From contig NZ_JARXWG010000014.1 of assembly GCF_029893105.1 (NCBI RefSeq), forward strand, positions 1 through 64,000: a stretch of 64,000 bases of DNA, read 5' to 3'. The DNA comes from Parabacteroides sp. PF5-9. GTDB lineage: Bacteria; Bacteroidota; Bacteroidia; Bacteroidales; Tannerellaceae. How positions within the stretch are numbered: position 1 is the first letter of the stretch; every line of letters starts with the position of its first letter. Positions 16,332-24,671 of this stretch are shown here, in pieces. The position numbers were made by a program, and so were the translations under genes. Under the pieces are notes generated by a model that saw only the letters and a program-made list of their open reading frames with translations, was not told the origin of the DNA and searched no databases.

Positions 16332-18476
16332 TTAATTATTGAAATTTACGGAAATACCGATCTTGATAACCATCGGATCTAACGGGTAGTTTGGCAATGA
16401 GAAGTAATTGGGATCAACGAATTTGGATCCGACATTATAGGCCATCACAAAAAAACGAGCCTGTTTCAAGTGTAAATTGGCATAGGCATTAATAAGCGGA
16501 TAGCTGCCTATCTTTTGTCTTCCAGGATGCGCCTGAAAGTCAAATCCGTTTTCCGGTTGTAATTGAAACTGCATGGTGGCCGGTTCGTAATAAGGCGCGT
16601 AATAATCGGTATGATAATATAAGTTGGCTCCCAGTTGAACGGTTAAAACCGACACAGGCTTAAATACCACATACATATTAGAGTATACGCTTACTTGCGG
16701 AAGGGGGAGTATCTCTTTTTTGCTGGTATATTGATAAACCGCTTCGTTCTCCCAACCGAAAGCACGGTAATGAAAATCTTGTTTTAGTCGTGCTGTGATG
16801 ATTTGTATATCGTTTTCGTATTGATTCGGATGTCCTGTCTGATCGAAATAAACATAGTTGGTCAGACTGGTCACTCCTGCGGATAGTTGAGTTTTGGAAC
16901 TTTCCAGATCGATTGTTCCTCCGGCATATACCCGCTTTTCATTTTTTAATTTGTAATCCCACTGAAAATAGCGCGAACGGTTGTGGCGGTAAAAGAATGC
17001 CGGAGTCAAATTGTTGATATAGCCATCCAAGCGTATGCCGGCTTCTTTTTTGAAAAGTGAAAATTTGGTCTGTATTTCACCATTCAAACGGAATTCTCCG
17101 ATGTCGTCGCCCACGACACAAAGTTCTCCTCTGGCATTGTAAGTCAATACACTTCCTCTTCGTTTGGATAATTCTGCTCCGAGGTAAGTCGAGAATTCAT
17201 CAAACTTCTCGAATACCTCATAATTTGTTAAATCTTCCGGATAACTTGGTTTTACAGTTGGATTTTCCGGATCAATCGATAATATGGACGGATTTTCGGG
17301 ACCTATTGGCTGTAGTTTAAACTGGCGTTTCTCCATATTGACAAAGGCTGTTAAACCAAATTTGGCCCAGTCCTGAAAGCCTTCACGAAGGGATAAAGCA
17401 AATGTGTTGGATAATTTCCAGCTTTCGGCACGGTCGTTCAATGCAGCTGTATCTTGTCGGTAGATATATGGATATTCATAGTCAATATTTCGTGTGTTTT
17501 CTCCCGATCCGACATAGGCTCGCCGCCGGTTATCTTCGTAATTGATGGTATGAATGATACTTGATACCGGTACAAATACATTGATATCTATCGGATTCCC
17601 CTCTTCATCTACTGTTTCCCCTATTGTGCGGTGAAATCCTAAGTTGTAACGATGAGTTAGGTAAAACTGTTTACCACGCACCCGGTTGATATAATTGTAA
17701 AGGCGGGTTTTGATTCCTTTACTGGTAGGCGATTTATCATCCGCAATGGTATCCGGATTGGTGATGTATCCAATATTTCTTATCCCTCCATTTTCGTGGA
17801 GTGCAAAATGGTAGTTACGGACAAAAGCATTCATCTCGTAGCGATCCGATCGATAACTCCCGAAAAAGCGGTAAGTAAGTAATTTGTTTCCGTTAGAAGC
17901 GTAATGTCCCCGACTGAAAATATAATCCATTTCTGCTCCGACATTTATTTTTTTGCTGAAGTTAGAGGTTAAAACCCCTTTCAGATGGTCTGCTTTCGCG
18001 TCGCTTCCGCCTCCAAATGTATAGAGGATGTTGGTATAAGGTACTTTGGTATCGTAGAAACAGGCGTTTTTGTCGTCAATGATATAATAATCGAATGGGT
18101 CGGCAAACATAAAATCACGAGCCTCCTTTCGTTCGTTGAATATTTTGGATTGGGCGCCCGAGCCAAAATTGGCCAAATAGCCGACAGCCACTGAGTTTGA
18201 TTCCACCAATGTCCGGTTACTGGAATTGAATATCCCGGTATCTATCGGTACCACATAAGCCTCTCCCAATAAAGGGGTTAAGCGATAGGCGATCGTGTTT
18301 TGAGTACGTATGGCCGCGCTATCCGCAAAAAGAAGACTATCTGGAATCTCTGTGTCGGAAGAAGTCAGGTCTTGAAGAGAGAAAGCACTTCGTTCGCCCA
18401 AATCTCCGCCTTGTTGAGCATCAACAGAAGAAACACCCAATAGGAGTAAAAGCAATATATTCAAGCAATGCTTCAT
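16332..18476 (-). CDS. Putative outer-membrane porin (Porin_10 family)
   Basis: The 714-residue protein has a signal peptide (MKHCLNILLLLLLGVSSVDAQ). A long beta-barrel follows, with repeated aromatic alternating strands such as YRFFGSYRSDRYEMNAFVRNYHF, and a C-terminus ending KIGISVNFNN. It matches the Bacteroidota putative porin family (PF14121 type). I use ATG 18476, because the upstream extension starts at TTG. It is 4 bp upstream of the gene for a membrane-anchored substrate-binding protein. A terminator separates it from the vor operon. The substrate is unknown. Confidence 0.83.
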   Translation of the reverse strand: MKHCLNILLLLLLGVSSVDAQQGGDLGERSAFSLQDLTSSDTEIPDSLLFADSAAIRTQNTIAYRLTPLLGEAYVVPIDTGIFNSSNRTLVESNSVAVGYLANFGSGAQSKIFNERKEARDFMFADPFDYYIIDDKNACFYDTKVPYTNILYTFGGGSDAKADHLKGVLTSNFSKKINVGAEMDYIFSRGHYASNGNKLLTYRFFGSYRSDRYEMNAFVRNYHFALHENGGIRNIGYITNPDTIADDKSPTSKGIKTRLYNYINRVRGKQFYLTHRYNLGFHRTIGETVDEEGNPIDINVFVPVSSIIHTINYEDNRRRAYVGSGENTRNIDYEYPYIYRQDTAALNDRAESWKLSNTFALSLREGFQDWAKFGLTAFVNMEKRQFKLQPIGPENPSILSIDPENPTVKPSYPEDLTNYEVFEKFDEFSTYLGAELSKRRGSVLTYNARGELCVVGDDIGEFRLNGEIQTKFSLFKKEAGIRLDGYINNLTPAFFYRHNRSRYFQWDYKLKNEKRVYAGGTIDLESSKTQLSAGVTSLTNYVYFDQTGHPNQYENDIQIITARLKQDFHYRAFGWENEAVYQYTSKKEILPLPQVSVYSNMYVVFKPVSVLTVQLGANLYYHTDYYAPYYEPATMQFQLQPENGFDFQAHPGRQKIGSYPLINAYANLHLKQARFFVMAYNVGSKFVDPNYFSLPNYPLDPMVIKIGISVNFNN

Positions 18477-18494
18477 GGGTTGCAAATATAGAAT

Positions 18495-18525
18495 AAAAAG
18501 GGCGTTCTTCCGTAAGAAACGCCCC
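18495..18525 (-). terminator. Intrinsic terminator of the vor/kor operon
   Basis: On the minus strand GGGCGTTTCTT pairs with AAGAACGCCC around a short loop, then TTTTTATTC follows. It lies 23-53 bp after the stop of the gamma-subunit gene and before the porin gene. Confidence 0.85.
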
Positions 18526-18547
18526 TCTTTATCATCTTTTTACAAGT

Positions 18548-19090
18548 TTACACTTTCTGAATGATTTCCATACCCTTTTTAATCGCCGCTTCATTCATAG
18601 GGATGAGTTTATGGTGGCGTTCAGGTAAAGATTTCTTTAATCCCAGGAGTACATTTTCGAGTTTAACCATCGGAACGATCTTCAGCATACCTCCCAGGAT
18701 CAGCATATTGAATGCTTTTTCGTTTTTCATCTCGGTAGCAGCATCCATCGCATCCACACGATATACGTTGATATCCGTTCTTTTTACGGGTGTATGAATG
18801 CCATAACCGTCGTAGATTAGTATGCCTCCGGGTTTGACCTTACTCTCAAATTTATCCATGGAAGGCTGATTCAGAATAATGGCGATATCGTATGCATTGA
18901 GAATCGGCGAACTGATCGGATCGTCACTGACGATGACTGTGACATTCGCTGTTCCTCCACGTTGTTCAGGGCCATACGACGGCATCCAGGTGACCTCTTT
19001 TCCTTCCATCAATCCGGAGTAGGCAAGTATTTTCCCCATGGATAATACCCCTTGTCCTCCAAAACCTGCTATAATTATTTCCTGCTTCAT
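18548..19090 (-). CDS. 2-oxoacid:ferredoxin oxidoreductase, gamma subunit
   Basis: This 180-residue protein is the gamma subunit of the four-subunit 2-oxoacid:acceptor oxidoreductase. The complex oxidatively decarboxylates a 2-oxoacid to acyl-CoA and reduces ferredoxin. Family marks are AGFGGQGVLSMGKILAYSG at the N-terminus and WMPSYGPEQRGGTANV. It is the last gene of the operon ferredoxin - alpha - small membrane protein - beta - gamma, 4 bp after beta. Substrate may be 2-oxoglutarate (Kor) or branched-chain 2-oxoacids (Vor); sequence reading alone does not separate them. Confidence 0.92.
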   Translation of the reverse strand: MKQEIIIAGFGGQGVLSMGKILAYSGLMEGKEVTWMPSYGPEQRGGTANVTVIVSDDPISSPILNAYDIAIILNQPSMDKFESKVKPGGILIYDGYGIHTPVKRTDINVYRVDAMDAATEMKNEKAFNMLILGGMLKIVPMVKLENVLLGLKKSLPERHHKLIPMNEAAIKKGMEIIQKV

Positions 19091-19094
19091 GTGA

Positions 19095-19859
19095 TTAGTC
19101 GTTATTTTTTAAGTCTCCCAGCGGATAAAACGGGAACATATTCTCTTCCATCCATTTATTGGCTTTTTCCGGTGTGGTTTTCCAGCCCGATGAACAGGTT
19201 GAGACAAATTCAACAATCGAAGTTCCTTTTCCGGCCATCGCATTTTCAAATGCTTTGCGAAGCATTTTCTTGGCTTTACGAACTGCGGCTGCCGTATGAA
19301 CACTCTGACGGGTCACCAGACAGGTTCCCTCCAGTTGTGCCAATAGATTGGTTATTTTTAAAGGGTAACCATTCAATGCGATATCACGTCCGTAAGGGGT
19401 CGTCGATGTAGGCATCCCCTCTAACGTGGTCGGAGCCATTTGTCCGCCTGTCATTCCGTAAATGGCATTATTGACAAAGACGATAACGATGTTTTCTCCC
19501 CGGTTGGAGGCATGAATCGTTTCAGCCGTACCGATTGCAGCAAGGTCTCCGTCGCCCTGATAGGTAAAGACCATTTTATCCGGATTTAACCGTTTGGCAG
19601 CTGTAGCTACAGCCGGTGCGCGTCCGTGAGCCGCTTCGATCCAGTCGATGTCCAGGTAGTTGTAAGCAAAGACTGCACATCCTACCGGAGAAACACCAAT
19701 TGTCTGATCTTCAAGCCCCATATCGGCAATCACCTCTGCGATGAGTTTATGAATCACCCCGTGGCTACAGCCGGGGCAATAGTGCATCGGATTGTTATTC
19801 ATTAATCCGGGTTTATCGTATACGAGATTTTCCGGTTTAATTATTTCGTTGAGTTCCAT
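19095..19859 (-). CDS. 2-oxoacid:ferredoxin oxidoreductase, TPP-binding beta subunit
   Basis: This 254-residue subunit binds thiamine pyrophosphate. It has HYCPGCSHGVIHKL at the N-terminus, with the Cys pair near the cluster. The TPP motif reads GDGDLAAIGTAETIHASNRGENIVIVFVNN, followed by YGMTGGQMAPT. It couples decarboxylation of the 2-oxoacid to CoA and ferredoxin in the cytoplasm. It follows the 56-residue membrane protein gene by 42 bp and precedes gamma by 4 bp. Confidence 0.94.
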   Translation of the reverse strand: MELNEIIKPENLVYDKPGLMNNNPMHYCPGCSHGVIHKLIAEVIADMGLEDQTIGVSPVGCAVFAYNYLDIDWIEAAHGRAPAVATAAKRLNPDKMVFTYQGDGDLAAIGTAETIHASNRGENIVIVFVNNAIYGMTGGQMAPTTLEGMPTSTTPYGRDIALNGYPLKITNLLAQLEGTCLVTRQSVHTAAAVRKAKKMLRKAFENAMAGKGTSIVEFVSTCSSGWKTTPEKANKWMEENMFPFYPLGDLKNND

Positions 19860-19901
19860 ATATTAAAATGTAAATTATATGTTAAATAGATCATCCCATT
19901 C

Positions 19902-20072
19902 TTATCCGAAATACCGGAGTACATATTGCACGATTCGCAGCACCACCGCAAATCCACCTAAAGCCAAAAATACGGTGCGATCACTAACTGCAAAATAACA
20001 GACTACAGCCGCAATGGCCAGTACCATAAAAATCAGTGTAAAGACTTCATCTAATCTGCTTCCTCGTTGCAT
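19902..20072 (-). CDS. 56-residue two-helix membrane protein inside the vor/kor operon
   Basis: A frame of 56 codons begins at ATG 20072 and ends with TAA at 19904-19902. The protein starts MQRGSRLDEVF. It has two hydrophobic segments, about residues 12-30 (TLIFMVLAIAAVVCYFAVS) and 33-47, and ends VLRYFG. It is in the same direction as the operon, 7 bp after the alpha-subunit gene and 42 bp before beta. I cannot assign it to a family. A role anchoring or tuning the oxidoreductase at the membrane is only an inference from position. Confidence 0.75.
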   Translation of the reverse strand: MQRGSRLDEVFTLIFMVLAIAAVVCYFAVSDRTVFLALGGFAVVLRIVQYVLRYFG

Positions 20073-20079
20073 GGGATTT

Positions 20080-21165
20080 CTATTTATTGATTATTTTATC
20101 TTTTAAAGCAACTAAAATTTCATCCGGTGTGAAGACGATTCCGCCCAGACGTCCGAAGTGTTCCACTTTTACTTTTCCGTTTACAGCCAAGCGAACATCT
20201 TCAACCATCTGACCGGCATTTAACTCGACAGATAACATCCCTTTCACTTTGTCGGCATACCCACCAATGGCATTCGAAGGGAAAGGCCATAAAGTGATCG
20301 GGCGAAGTAATCCCAGTTTAATCCCTTCCGCACGGGCGTTTTCTACCGCTTTTTGGCAAATACGAGCGGAAGAGCCGAAGGCCACTAACAAATAGTCGGC
20401 ATCTTCGCATAGAAACTCTTCGTAGCGTACTTCATTTTCTTCGATCTGACGGTATTTAGCCTGGAAGCGCAGGTTGTTCTCTTCCATCGCTGCCGGATCC
20501 AGTTCCAACGATGTCACCACATTGCGATCGCGGTTGTTTTTCTTTCCACGAGCGGCCCATGGCGATTCTTCATAGATCTCACTTTCTGTTTTACGCGGAC
20601 GTAGTGGAGGAAGCGTTACTTTTTCCATCATTTGTCCGATAATACCATCGGCAAGGATCATAGAAGGGTTTGAATATTTAAAGGCCAAGTCAAAACCTAA
20701 TCCGACAAAGTCGGCCATTTCCTGTACTGAAGACGGAGCTAATGTGATGAGGCGGTAATCGCCATGTCCTCCTCCTTTTACTGTCTGGAAATAATCGGCC
20801 TGGCTGGGTTGTATGGTTCCTAATCCAGGTCCACCACGCATAATATTTACAATCAGGCAAGGCAATTCTGCACCTGCAATGTAGGATATCCCTTCTAATT
20901 TCAGGCTGATACCCGGACTGGAGGATGAAGTCAATACCCGTTTGCCGGTCGCAGCACCTCCATAAACCATGTTAATAGCGGCCACTTCACTTTCTGCCTG
21001 TAAAACCACCATGCCGGTTGTCTTCCAAGGCATTTCGGCCATTAACGTTTCAAGGATCTCCGATTGCGGAGTGATCGGATAACCAAAATACCCGTCGGCT
21101 CCATATCGTATGGCTGCGTATGCAATCGCCTCGTTACCTTTTAATAGTTTTATCTCTTCTGCCAT
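20080..21165 (-). CDS. vorB: 2-oxoacid:ferredoxin oxidoreductase, alpha subunit (VorB/KorA)
   Basis: The 361-residue alpha subunit holds the pyruvate-flavodoxin-like N-terminal domain. Marks include GNEAIAYAAIRYGADGYFGYPITPQSEI, with TPQSE in the position of the substrate loop, ESEVAAINMVYGGAATGKRVLTSSSSPGISL, and RGGPGLGTIQPSQ. The C-terminal domain II carries LLVAFGSSARIC. Automated annotation often calls this VorB (3-methyl-2-oxobutanoate dehydrogenase), but KorA is equally plausible. It is 3 bp after the ferredoxin gene and 7 bp before the small membrane protein gene. Confidence 0.92.
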   Translation of the reverse strand: MAEEIKLLKGNEAIAYAAIRYGADGYFGYPITPQSEILETLMAEMPWKTTGMVVLQAESEVAAINMVYGGAATGKRVLTSSSSPGISLKLEGISYIAGAELPCLIVNIMRGGPGLGTIQPSQADYFQTVKGGGHGDYRLITLAPSSVQEMADFVGLGFDLAFKYSNPSMILADGIIGQMMEKVTLPPLRPRKTESEIYEESPWAARGKKNNRDRNVVTSLELDPAAMEENNLRFQAKYRQIEENEVRYEEFLCEDADYLLVAFGSSARICQKAVENARAEGIKLGLLRPITLWPFPSNAIGGYADKVKGMLSVELNAGQMVEDVRLAVNGKVKVEHFGRLGGIVFTPDEILVALKDKIINK

Positions 21166-21168
21166 CGC

Positions 21169-21396
21169 TTAAATTTTTACTTTATAAATTGTCAGACAAC
21201 CGTCGGGACATACCAATCCACAACTTGCACAACCGATACATTCGTCCGGCTTTTTCATATACACATAATGGTATCCTTTGTTGTTAACCTCACGCGGATG
21301 CAATTCCAATACATCCGTAGGGCAAGCCACGACACAGAGGTTGCACCCTTTGCATCGTTCGGTGTTAACAACAACAGTTCCTCTTATTTTTGCCAT
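21169..21396 (-). CDS. 2-oxoacid:ferredoxin oxidoreductase, 2[4Fe-4S] ferredoxin-type delta subunit
   Basis: The 75-residue protein has two CxxCxxCxxxC-type motifs, CKGCNLCVVACP and CIGCASCGLVCP, each for one [4Fe-4S] cluster. It passes electrons out of the oxidoreductase. I use ATG 21396 (MAKIRGTVVV). The longer frame to 21474 would run through the TAACTTTG promoter at 21448-21455. It is the first gene of the operon. Confidence 0.93.
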   Translation of the reverse strand: MAKIRGTVVVNTERCKGCNLCVVACPTDVLELHPREVNNKGYHYVYMKKPDECIGCASCGLVCPDGCLTIYKVKI

Positions 21397-21447
21397 AATT
21401 CGCTTATATTTAATGCTTCTTAGTATTCTATCGCTTAAAAAGACGGA

Positions 21448-21455
21448 CAAAGTTA
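21448..21455 (-). promoter_or_regulatory. Bacteroidota -7 promoter element of the vor/kor operon
   Basis: TAACTTTG on the minus strand matches TAnnTTTG and lies 51 bp before the ATG of the ferredoxin subunit gene, giving a leader of about 45 nt. Confidence 0.6.
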
Positions 21456-22120
21456 GCAAATTCTTTCTATTCAATCTGTTTTTTCAATGAGTTATCCGCA
21501 CAATTTCGGATAAAGGAGCGATTGGTCATCTCTTTTTGATGACTGTTTTGTTGGTGTAGATTTAGTTGGGGTGACTGTGTCGTTTTATAGTTAAAAACAA
21601 GAAAAATGTGATAAAAATAAAACGAAATGCATTTTTTGCTAACTCATTCTTTTGTTGTTTTTGATCAACCAGGAGCCTTTTTTGAGTGTTTTAGGCAAAA
21701 GATAGGTTGTATTTGATTTTTTGAACTGCATCATCCGTTCTTTTTATCGGAATGATTTTTAAAAAGATGCAGATAGTCTTGGAGAAACATCTAAATACTT
21801 TGAGTAAACCATTTAGATGATTTTTTTGAGGGGCTGAAATAGCTGAAAAAACAGATTCAAAAGCGGTTGTTTTTCTCCAGAATAGTTCATTTTTCAGATC
21901 GTGAAAAATGAGTGATACAACTTGAATATCAATACTTGAGTCGTAAATAAACCCCCAAATCCTTGCGCTTTTTACGGACAGGTTTGTCTTGGTGCTCAAA
22001 TAGACGAGTATTGAAGGGGGTAAAATAACAATTTGTTCAAATTGTCAAAATGTAACTTCAGCTTTAATCGAGTTAAAAAACGGTTTATAGATCGATTTTT
22101 CGTTATTAAAGAAAAAGCCG

Positions 22121-22128
22121 TACCTTTG
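22121..22128 (+). promoter_or_regulatory. Bacteroidota -7 promoter element of the HEAT-gtrA-GT2 unit
   Basis: TACCTTTG, a perfect TAnnTTTG, lies 45 bp before the ATG at 22173. Confidence 0.6.
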
Positions 22129-22172
22129 TTCTGCATCTTATTTTTAAGAAGTAGATTCTAAATAAAAGGTTT

Positions 22173-22934
22173 ATGGGGAAAGAAGAGGGTGATGTGTTTA
22201 AACAGTTTCGGGAGTCTTTTGATAAAATGGAAGGTCATTTCCATATTTTGGAACAACGTATTCCTGTAAAAGAACAGATGGCGTATTTTAAGAATTCCGA
22301 ACAAATGCGTAAGGATAATGCATTGACACCCCCTTTGGATGACGAGGAGAGTGAAGTTCTTTTTAATTTACTTCAACTGGAAAGTACGACTAAAGCGGAG
22401 AAAAAAGAGTTGTTGACTACGCTTGCAATCTCAAAATCGATTAAAGCATATCGCTTACTGCAGGAGTATGTGCAATCTCCCGATCCGGAAGTCAAAGACT
22501 GGGCGTATATGGCCTTAATGGAATCCCGTATCTCTTTGGAGTCGGAATTATCTGATGAAAAGCAAATCTATATATCAACCGGTTTAGGCGGCAGAGACGG
22601 AAAGTTGCGTTTTTATATCCTCATCTTGTCGAAAGATAAAAAGCCTTTTGAAGAGTACCAGCGCCAGGTGATCGAACGCGAATTTGCTTACTACTTGCCG
22701 AAAGATGATTGTGAGATCGAACGGTTGGATGTGATGGAACAGTATGTTGAACTACTTTTTTTGATCCCTGTCAAAGCGGATATCAAAGGCATACTGGATA
22801 ATGTTATTAATGAATGTAATCAGTATGGCAATTTCCTTTCAGATGCTTTTACGATCACCAATGTAAAGGAGTTGACCAAAGAAGAAGTAGCGGAAATTAT
22901 CGAAAAAGATGGAGACGATCAAGCAGGCGATTAA
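22173..22934 (+). CDS. HEAT-repeat-like protein of unknown function
   Basis: The 253-residue soluble protein has an acidic helical N-terminal half. It contains a HEAT-like pair, TTLAISKSIKAYRLLQEYVQSPDPEVKDWAYMALMESRI, and then an alpha/beta C-terminal half (STGLGGRDGKLRFYILILSKD, EREFAYYLPKDDCEIERL). There is no signal peptide or catalytic motif. It overlaps gtrA by 26 bp, so translation of the two is probably coupled. A regulatory or scaffolding role for the membrane glycosyltransferase pair is inferred from position only. Confidence 0.72.
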   Translation: MGKEEGDVFKQFRESFDKMEGHFHILEQRIPVKEQMAYFKNSEQMRKDNALTPPLDDEESEVLFNLLQLESTTKAEKKELLTTLAISKSIKAYRLLQEYVQSPDPEVKDWAYMALMESRISLESELSDEKQIYISTGLGGRDGKLRFYILILSKDKKPFEEYQRQVIEREFAYYLPKDDCEIERLDVMEQYVELLFLIPVKADIKGILDNVINECNQYGNFLSDAFTITNVKELTKEEVAEIIEKDGDDQAGD

Positions 22935-23286
22935 GTATGGTATTGTGGGGGTGAGCAATACTGTTATTACTGCGATTGTTATATGGATAATGATGCGGAT
23001 TGTTGGATGCTCGGATGTTTTATCGAATGCCATAGGTTATGCGGCAGGGGTTGTCAATAGTTTTATCTGGAATAAGCAGTGGACTTTTCAGAGTTCGGCT
23101 GGATGGATCCGTAGTGGTATCCGGTTTATAATTGTTTTTGGGATCTGTTATCTGTTGCAGTTGGGTTTATTGATTTATTTGAATAAACATCTGATGATCG
23201 ATTCGTATTATAATCAGCTTATTGCGATGGCTTTTTATACGGTGATTAACTTTATACTGAATAAATTCTATACGTTTAAACCATAA
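22909..23286 (+). CDS. GtrA family membrane protein
   Basis: The 125-residue protein has four membrane helices: about 7-28, 36-54, 69-89 and 100-118. It carries family marks KYGIVGVSNTVI, NAIGYAAGVVNSFIWNKQWTF and INFILNKFYTF. GtrA proteins are thought to flip undecaprenyl-phosphate-linked sugars. It begins inside the end of the HEAT-like gene and ends 7 bp before the GT2 gene, which is the usual partner (GtrB-like). Confidence 0.92.
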   Translation: METIKQAIKYGIVGVSNTVITAIVIWIMMRIVGCSDVLSNAIGYAAGVVNSFIWNKQWTFQSSAGWIRSGIRFIIVFGICYLLQLGLLIYLNKHLMIDSYYNQLIAMAFYTVINFILNKFYTFKP

Positions 23287-23293
23287 ATATATA

Positions 23294-24235
23294 ATGAAAA
23301 AACTATCGGTGATAGTGCCTTGCTACAACGAAGAACTGGTGATTGCTGAGTCTTACCGGCGTACCAGAAAAGTGTTGTCCGCCATACCTAATCCTACGGA
23401 AATCATCTATATAAATGATGGAAGTAAGGATAATACGCGTGTATTGTTGAATGAAATCGCCTCCTCTGATCCTGAAGTAAAAGTGATTCATTTTTCCCGT
23501 AATTTCGGACATCAGCCGGCAGTAACCGCCGGCATAAATAATTGTGATGCTGATCTGGCTTTGATATTGGATGCCGATATGCAAGACCCTCCGGAATTGA
23601 TTCCTGCGATTATGGCATTGCAGGAAGAAAAAGAGGCCAATGTGGTCTATTGTGTGCGAAAATCCCGTGAGGGTGATGGATGGTTTAAGCGGCTTTCGGC
23701 GAAACTGTTTTATCGCTTTATGAATGCCATGAGCGAAGTTCAATTTCCGGTAGATACAGGTGATTTTCGTTTGATTGACCGCAAAGTGATGGATCAGTTT
23801 AATAGCCTGAAAGAAAAAGGGAAGTATATTCGTGGGTTGATCAGCTGGATTGGTTTTAAGCAGGTTCCATTTTATTATGAACGTGAAGCACGGGTAGCTG
23901 GTGAAACAAAGTATCCTTTACGGAAAATGTTACGGTTTGCTTCTACAGCACTGATCTATTTTTCTAAAAAACCGTTGAAGCTTGTGATGGGTTTGGGATT
24001 TACGGCGGTATTGGTCGGATTGCTATTGACTACATGGATTACATTAGGGAAATTATATGGTTTCAGCAATGCTGAATCGGGTTGGTCTTCTATTGTGACC
24101 ATCATTGTCTTTTTTGGCGGTGTGCAGCTTATCACCATTGGCGTACTGGGGCAATACATAGGCACTCTTTTTGATGAAATCAAATCGCGTCCGGAATATA
24201 TTATTGACGAGAAGGAAAATTTTAAAAACGATTAG
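23294..24235 (+). CDS. GT2 polyprenyl-phosphate glycosyltransferase (GtrB/DPM1-like)
   Basis: The enzyme moves a sugar from a nucleotide donor to a polyprenyl phosphate. The 313 residues have a GT-A domain with VPCYNEELVIAESY, INDGSKDNT and the metal-binding LILDADMQDPPEL. Two C-terminal membrane helices follow at about 228-250 and 262-288. This layout is that of GtrB, ArnC and DPM1-like enzymes. With GtrA next door it probably decorates LPS, capsule or a surface protein. The sugar is unknown. Confidence 0.92.
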   Translation: MKKLSVIVPCYNEELVIAESYRRTRKVLSAIPNPTEIIYINDGSKDNTRVLLNEIASSDPEVKVIHFSRNFGHQPAVTAGINNCDADLALILDADMQDPPELIPAIMALQEEKEANVVYCVRKSREGDGWFKRLSAKLFYRFMNAMSEVQFPVDTGDFRLIDRKVMDQFNSLKEKGKYIRGLISWIGFKQVPFYYEREARVAGETKYPLRKMLRFASTALIYFSKKPLKLVMGLGFTAVLVGLLLTTWITLGKLYGFSNAESGWSSIVTIIVFFGGVQLITIGVLGQYIGTLFDEIKSRPEYIIDEKENFKND

Positions 24236-24371
24236 CCTGAACAGGTTGAAAAAGTATAAAACATTAAAACAAGTCGCTGTAGAATAGGGTTGTCTTAGTG
24301 CGGAAGAGTTTGATCAATGAGGCGATCCTTCTAAAATGGTCGGTAAAATCTGAAAAAAACAGTGAAATAAT

Positions 24372-24401
24372 TTTGCTTTTTCAAATAAAACCCTACCTTT
24401 G
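24372..24401 (+). promoter_or_regulatory. Complete Bacteroidota promoter of tRNA-Pro
   Basis: TTTG at 24372-24375 and TACCTTTG at 24394-24401 are separated by 18 bp, close to the -33/-7 pattern of Bacteroidota. The tRNA begins 31 bp after the -7 box. Confidence 0.75.
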
Positions 24402-24431
24402 CACCGCATTCGGAAAGAACATCTGAATATT

Positions 24432-24506
24432 CGGGGTGTAGCGCAGTCCGGTTAGCGCACCTGCTTTGGGAGCAGGGGGTCCCAGGTTCGAATCCTGGTA
24501 CCCCGA
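24432..24506 (+). tRNA. tRNA-Pro (anticodon TGG)
   Basis: The cloverleaf is complete. The acceptor stem CGGGGTG/TACCCCG ends in a G-T pair. The D stem is GCGC/GCGC, the anticodon stem CCTGC/GCAGG has loop TTTGGGA (anticodon TGG), and the T stem CCAGG/CCTGG has loop TTCGAAT. The discriminator base is A and CCA is not encoded. A promoter and a terminator flank it, so it is a single-tRNA unit. Confidence 0.98.
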
Positions 24507-24510
24507 CAAA

Positions 24511-24547
24511 AAATAGCTTGTAATGAAATAATTACAGGCTATTTTTG
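24511..24547 (+). terminator. Terminator of tRNA-Pro
   Basis: AAATAGCTTGTAAT at 24511-24524 pairs with ATTACAGGCTATTT at 24531-24544 through 13 Watson-Crick pairs and one G-T pair, followed by T residues. Confidence 0.85.
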
Positions 24548-24671
24548 TTTATTTAATTAGTTTTGACCATTTTTGTATGGAAATTTCATACAGTCTCTAT
24601 TGTACCTGGACACTTTAATTAGGCTATAGCATAGACTTATTTTTATAGTAAGACAATAAAAAAGTACCATT

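Larger units (their letters stand above)
21397..22172. other. Gene-poor 0.78-kb region between the vor/kor operon and the HEAT-like gene
   Basis: It holds the divergent promoters of the two flanking units. Two small hairpins lie at 21492-21513 (TTATCCG/CGGATAA) and 21525-21543 (GTCATC/GATGAC). The sequence is A+T-rich. A 102-codon frame at 21691-21999 on the minus strand starts at TTG, has no promoter and matches no family I know, so I do not call it a gene. The size is unusual for this tightly packed window. A degenerate mobile fragment or an unannotated small RNA are possible. Confidence 0.5.

Noticed and set aside
21691-21999. Minus-strand frame of 102 codons
   Set aside because: It starts at TTG, lacks a promoter box and shows no recognisable family; kept only as a comment on the gap.
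24600-24640. Insertion-sequence remnant near TGTACCTGGACA
   Set aside because: The segment lacks an inverted partner or any transposase fragment nearby.
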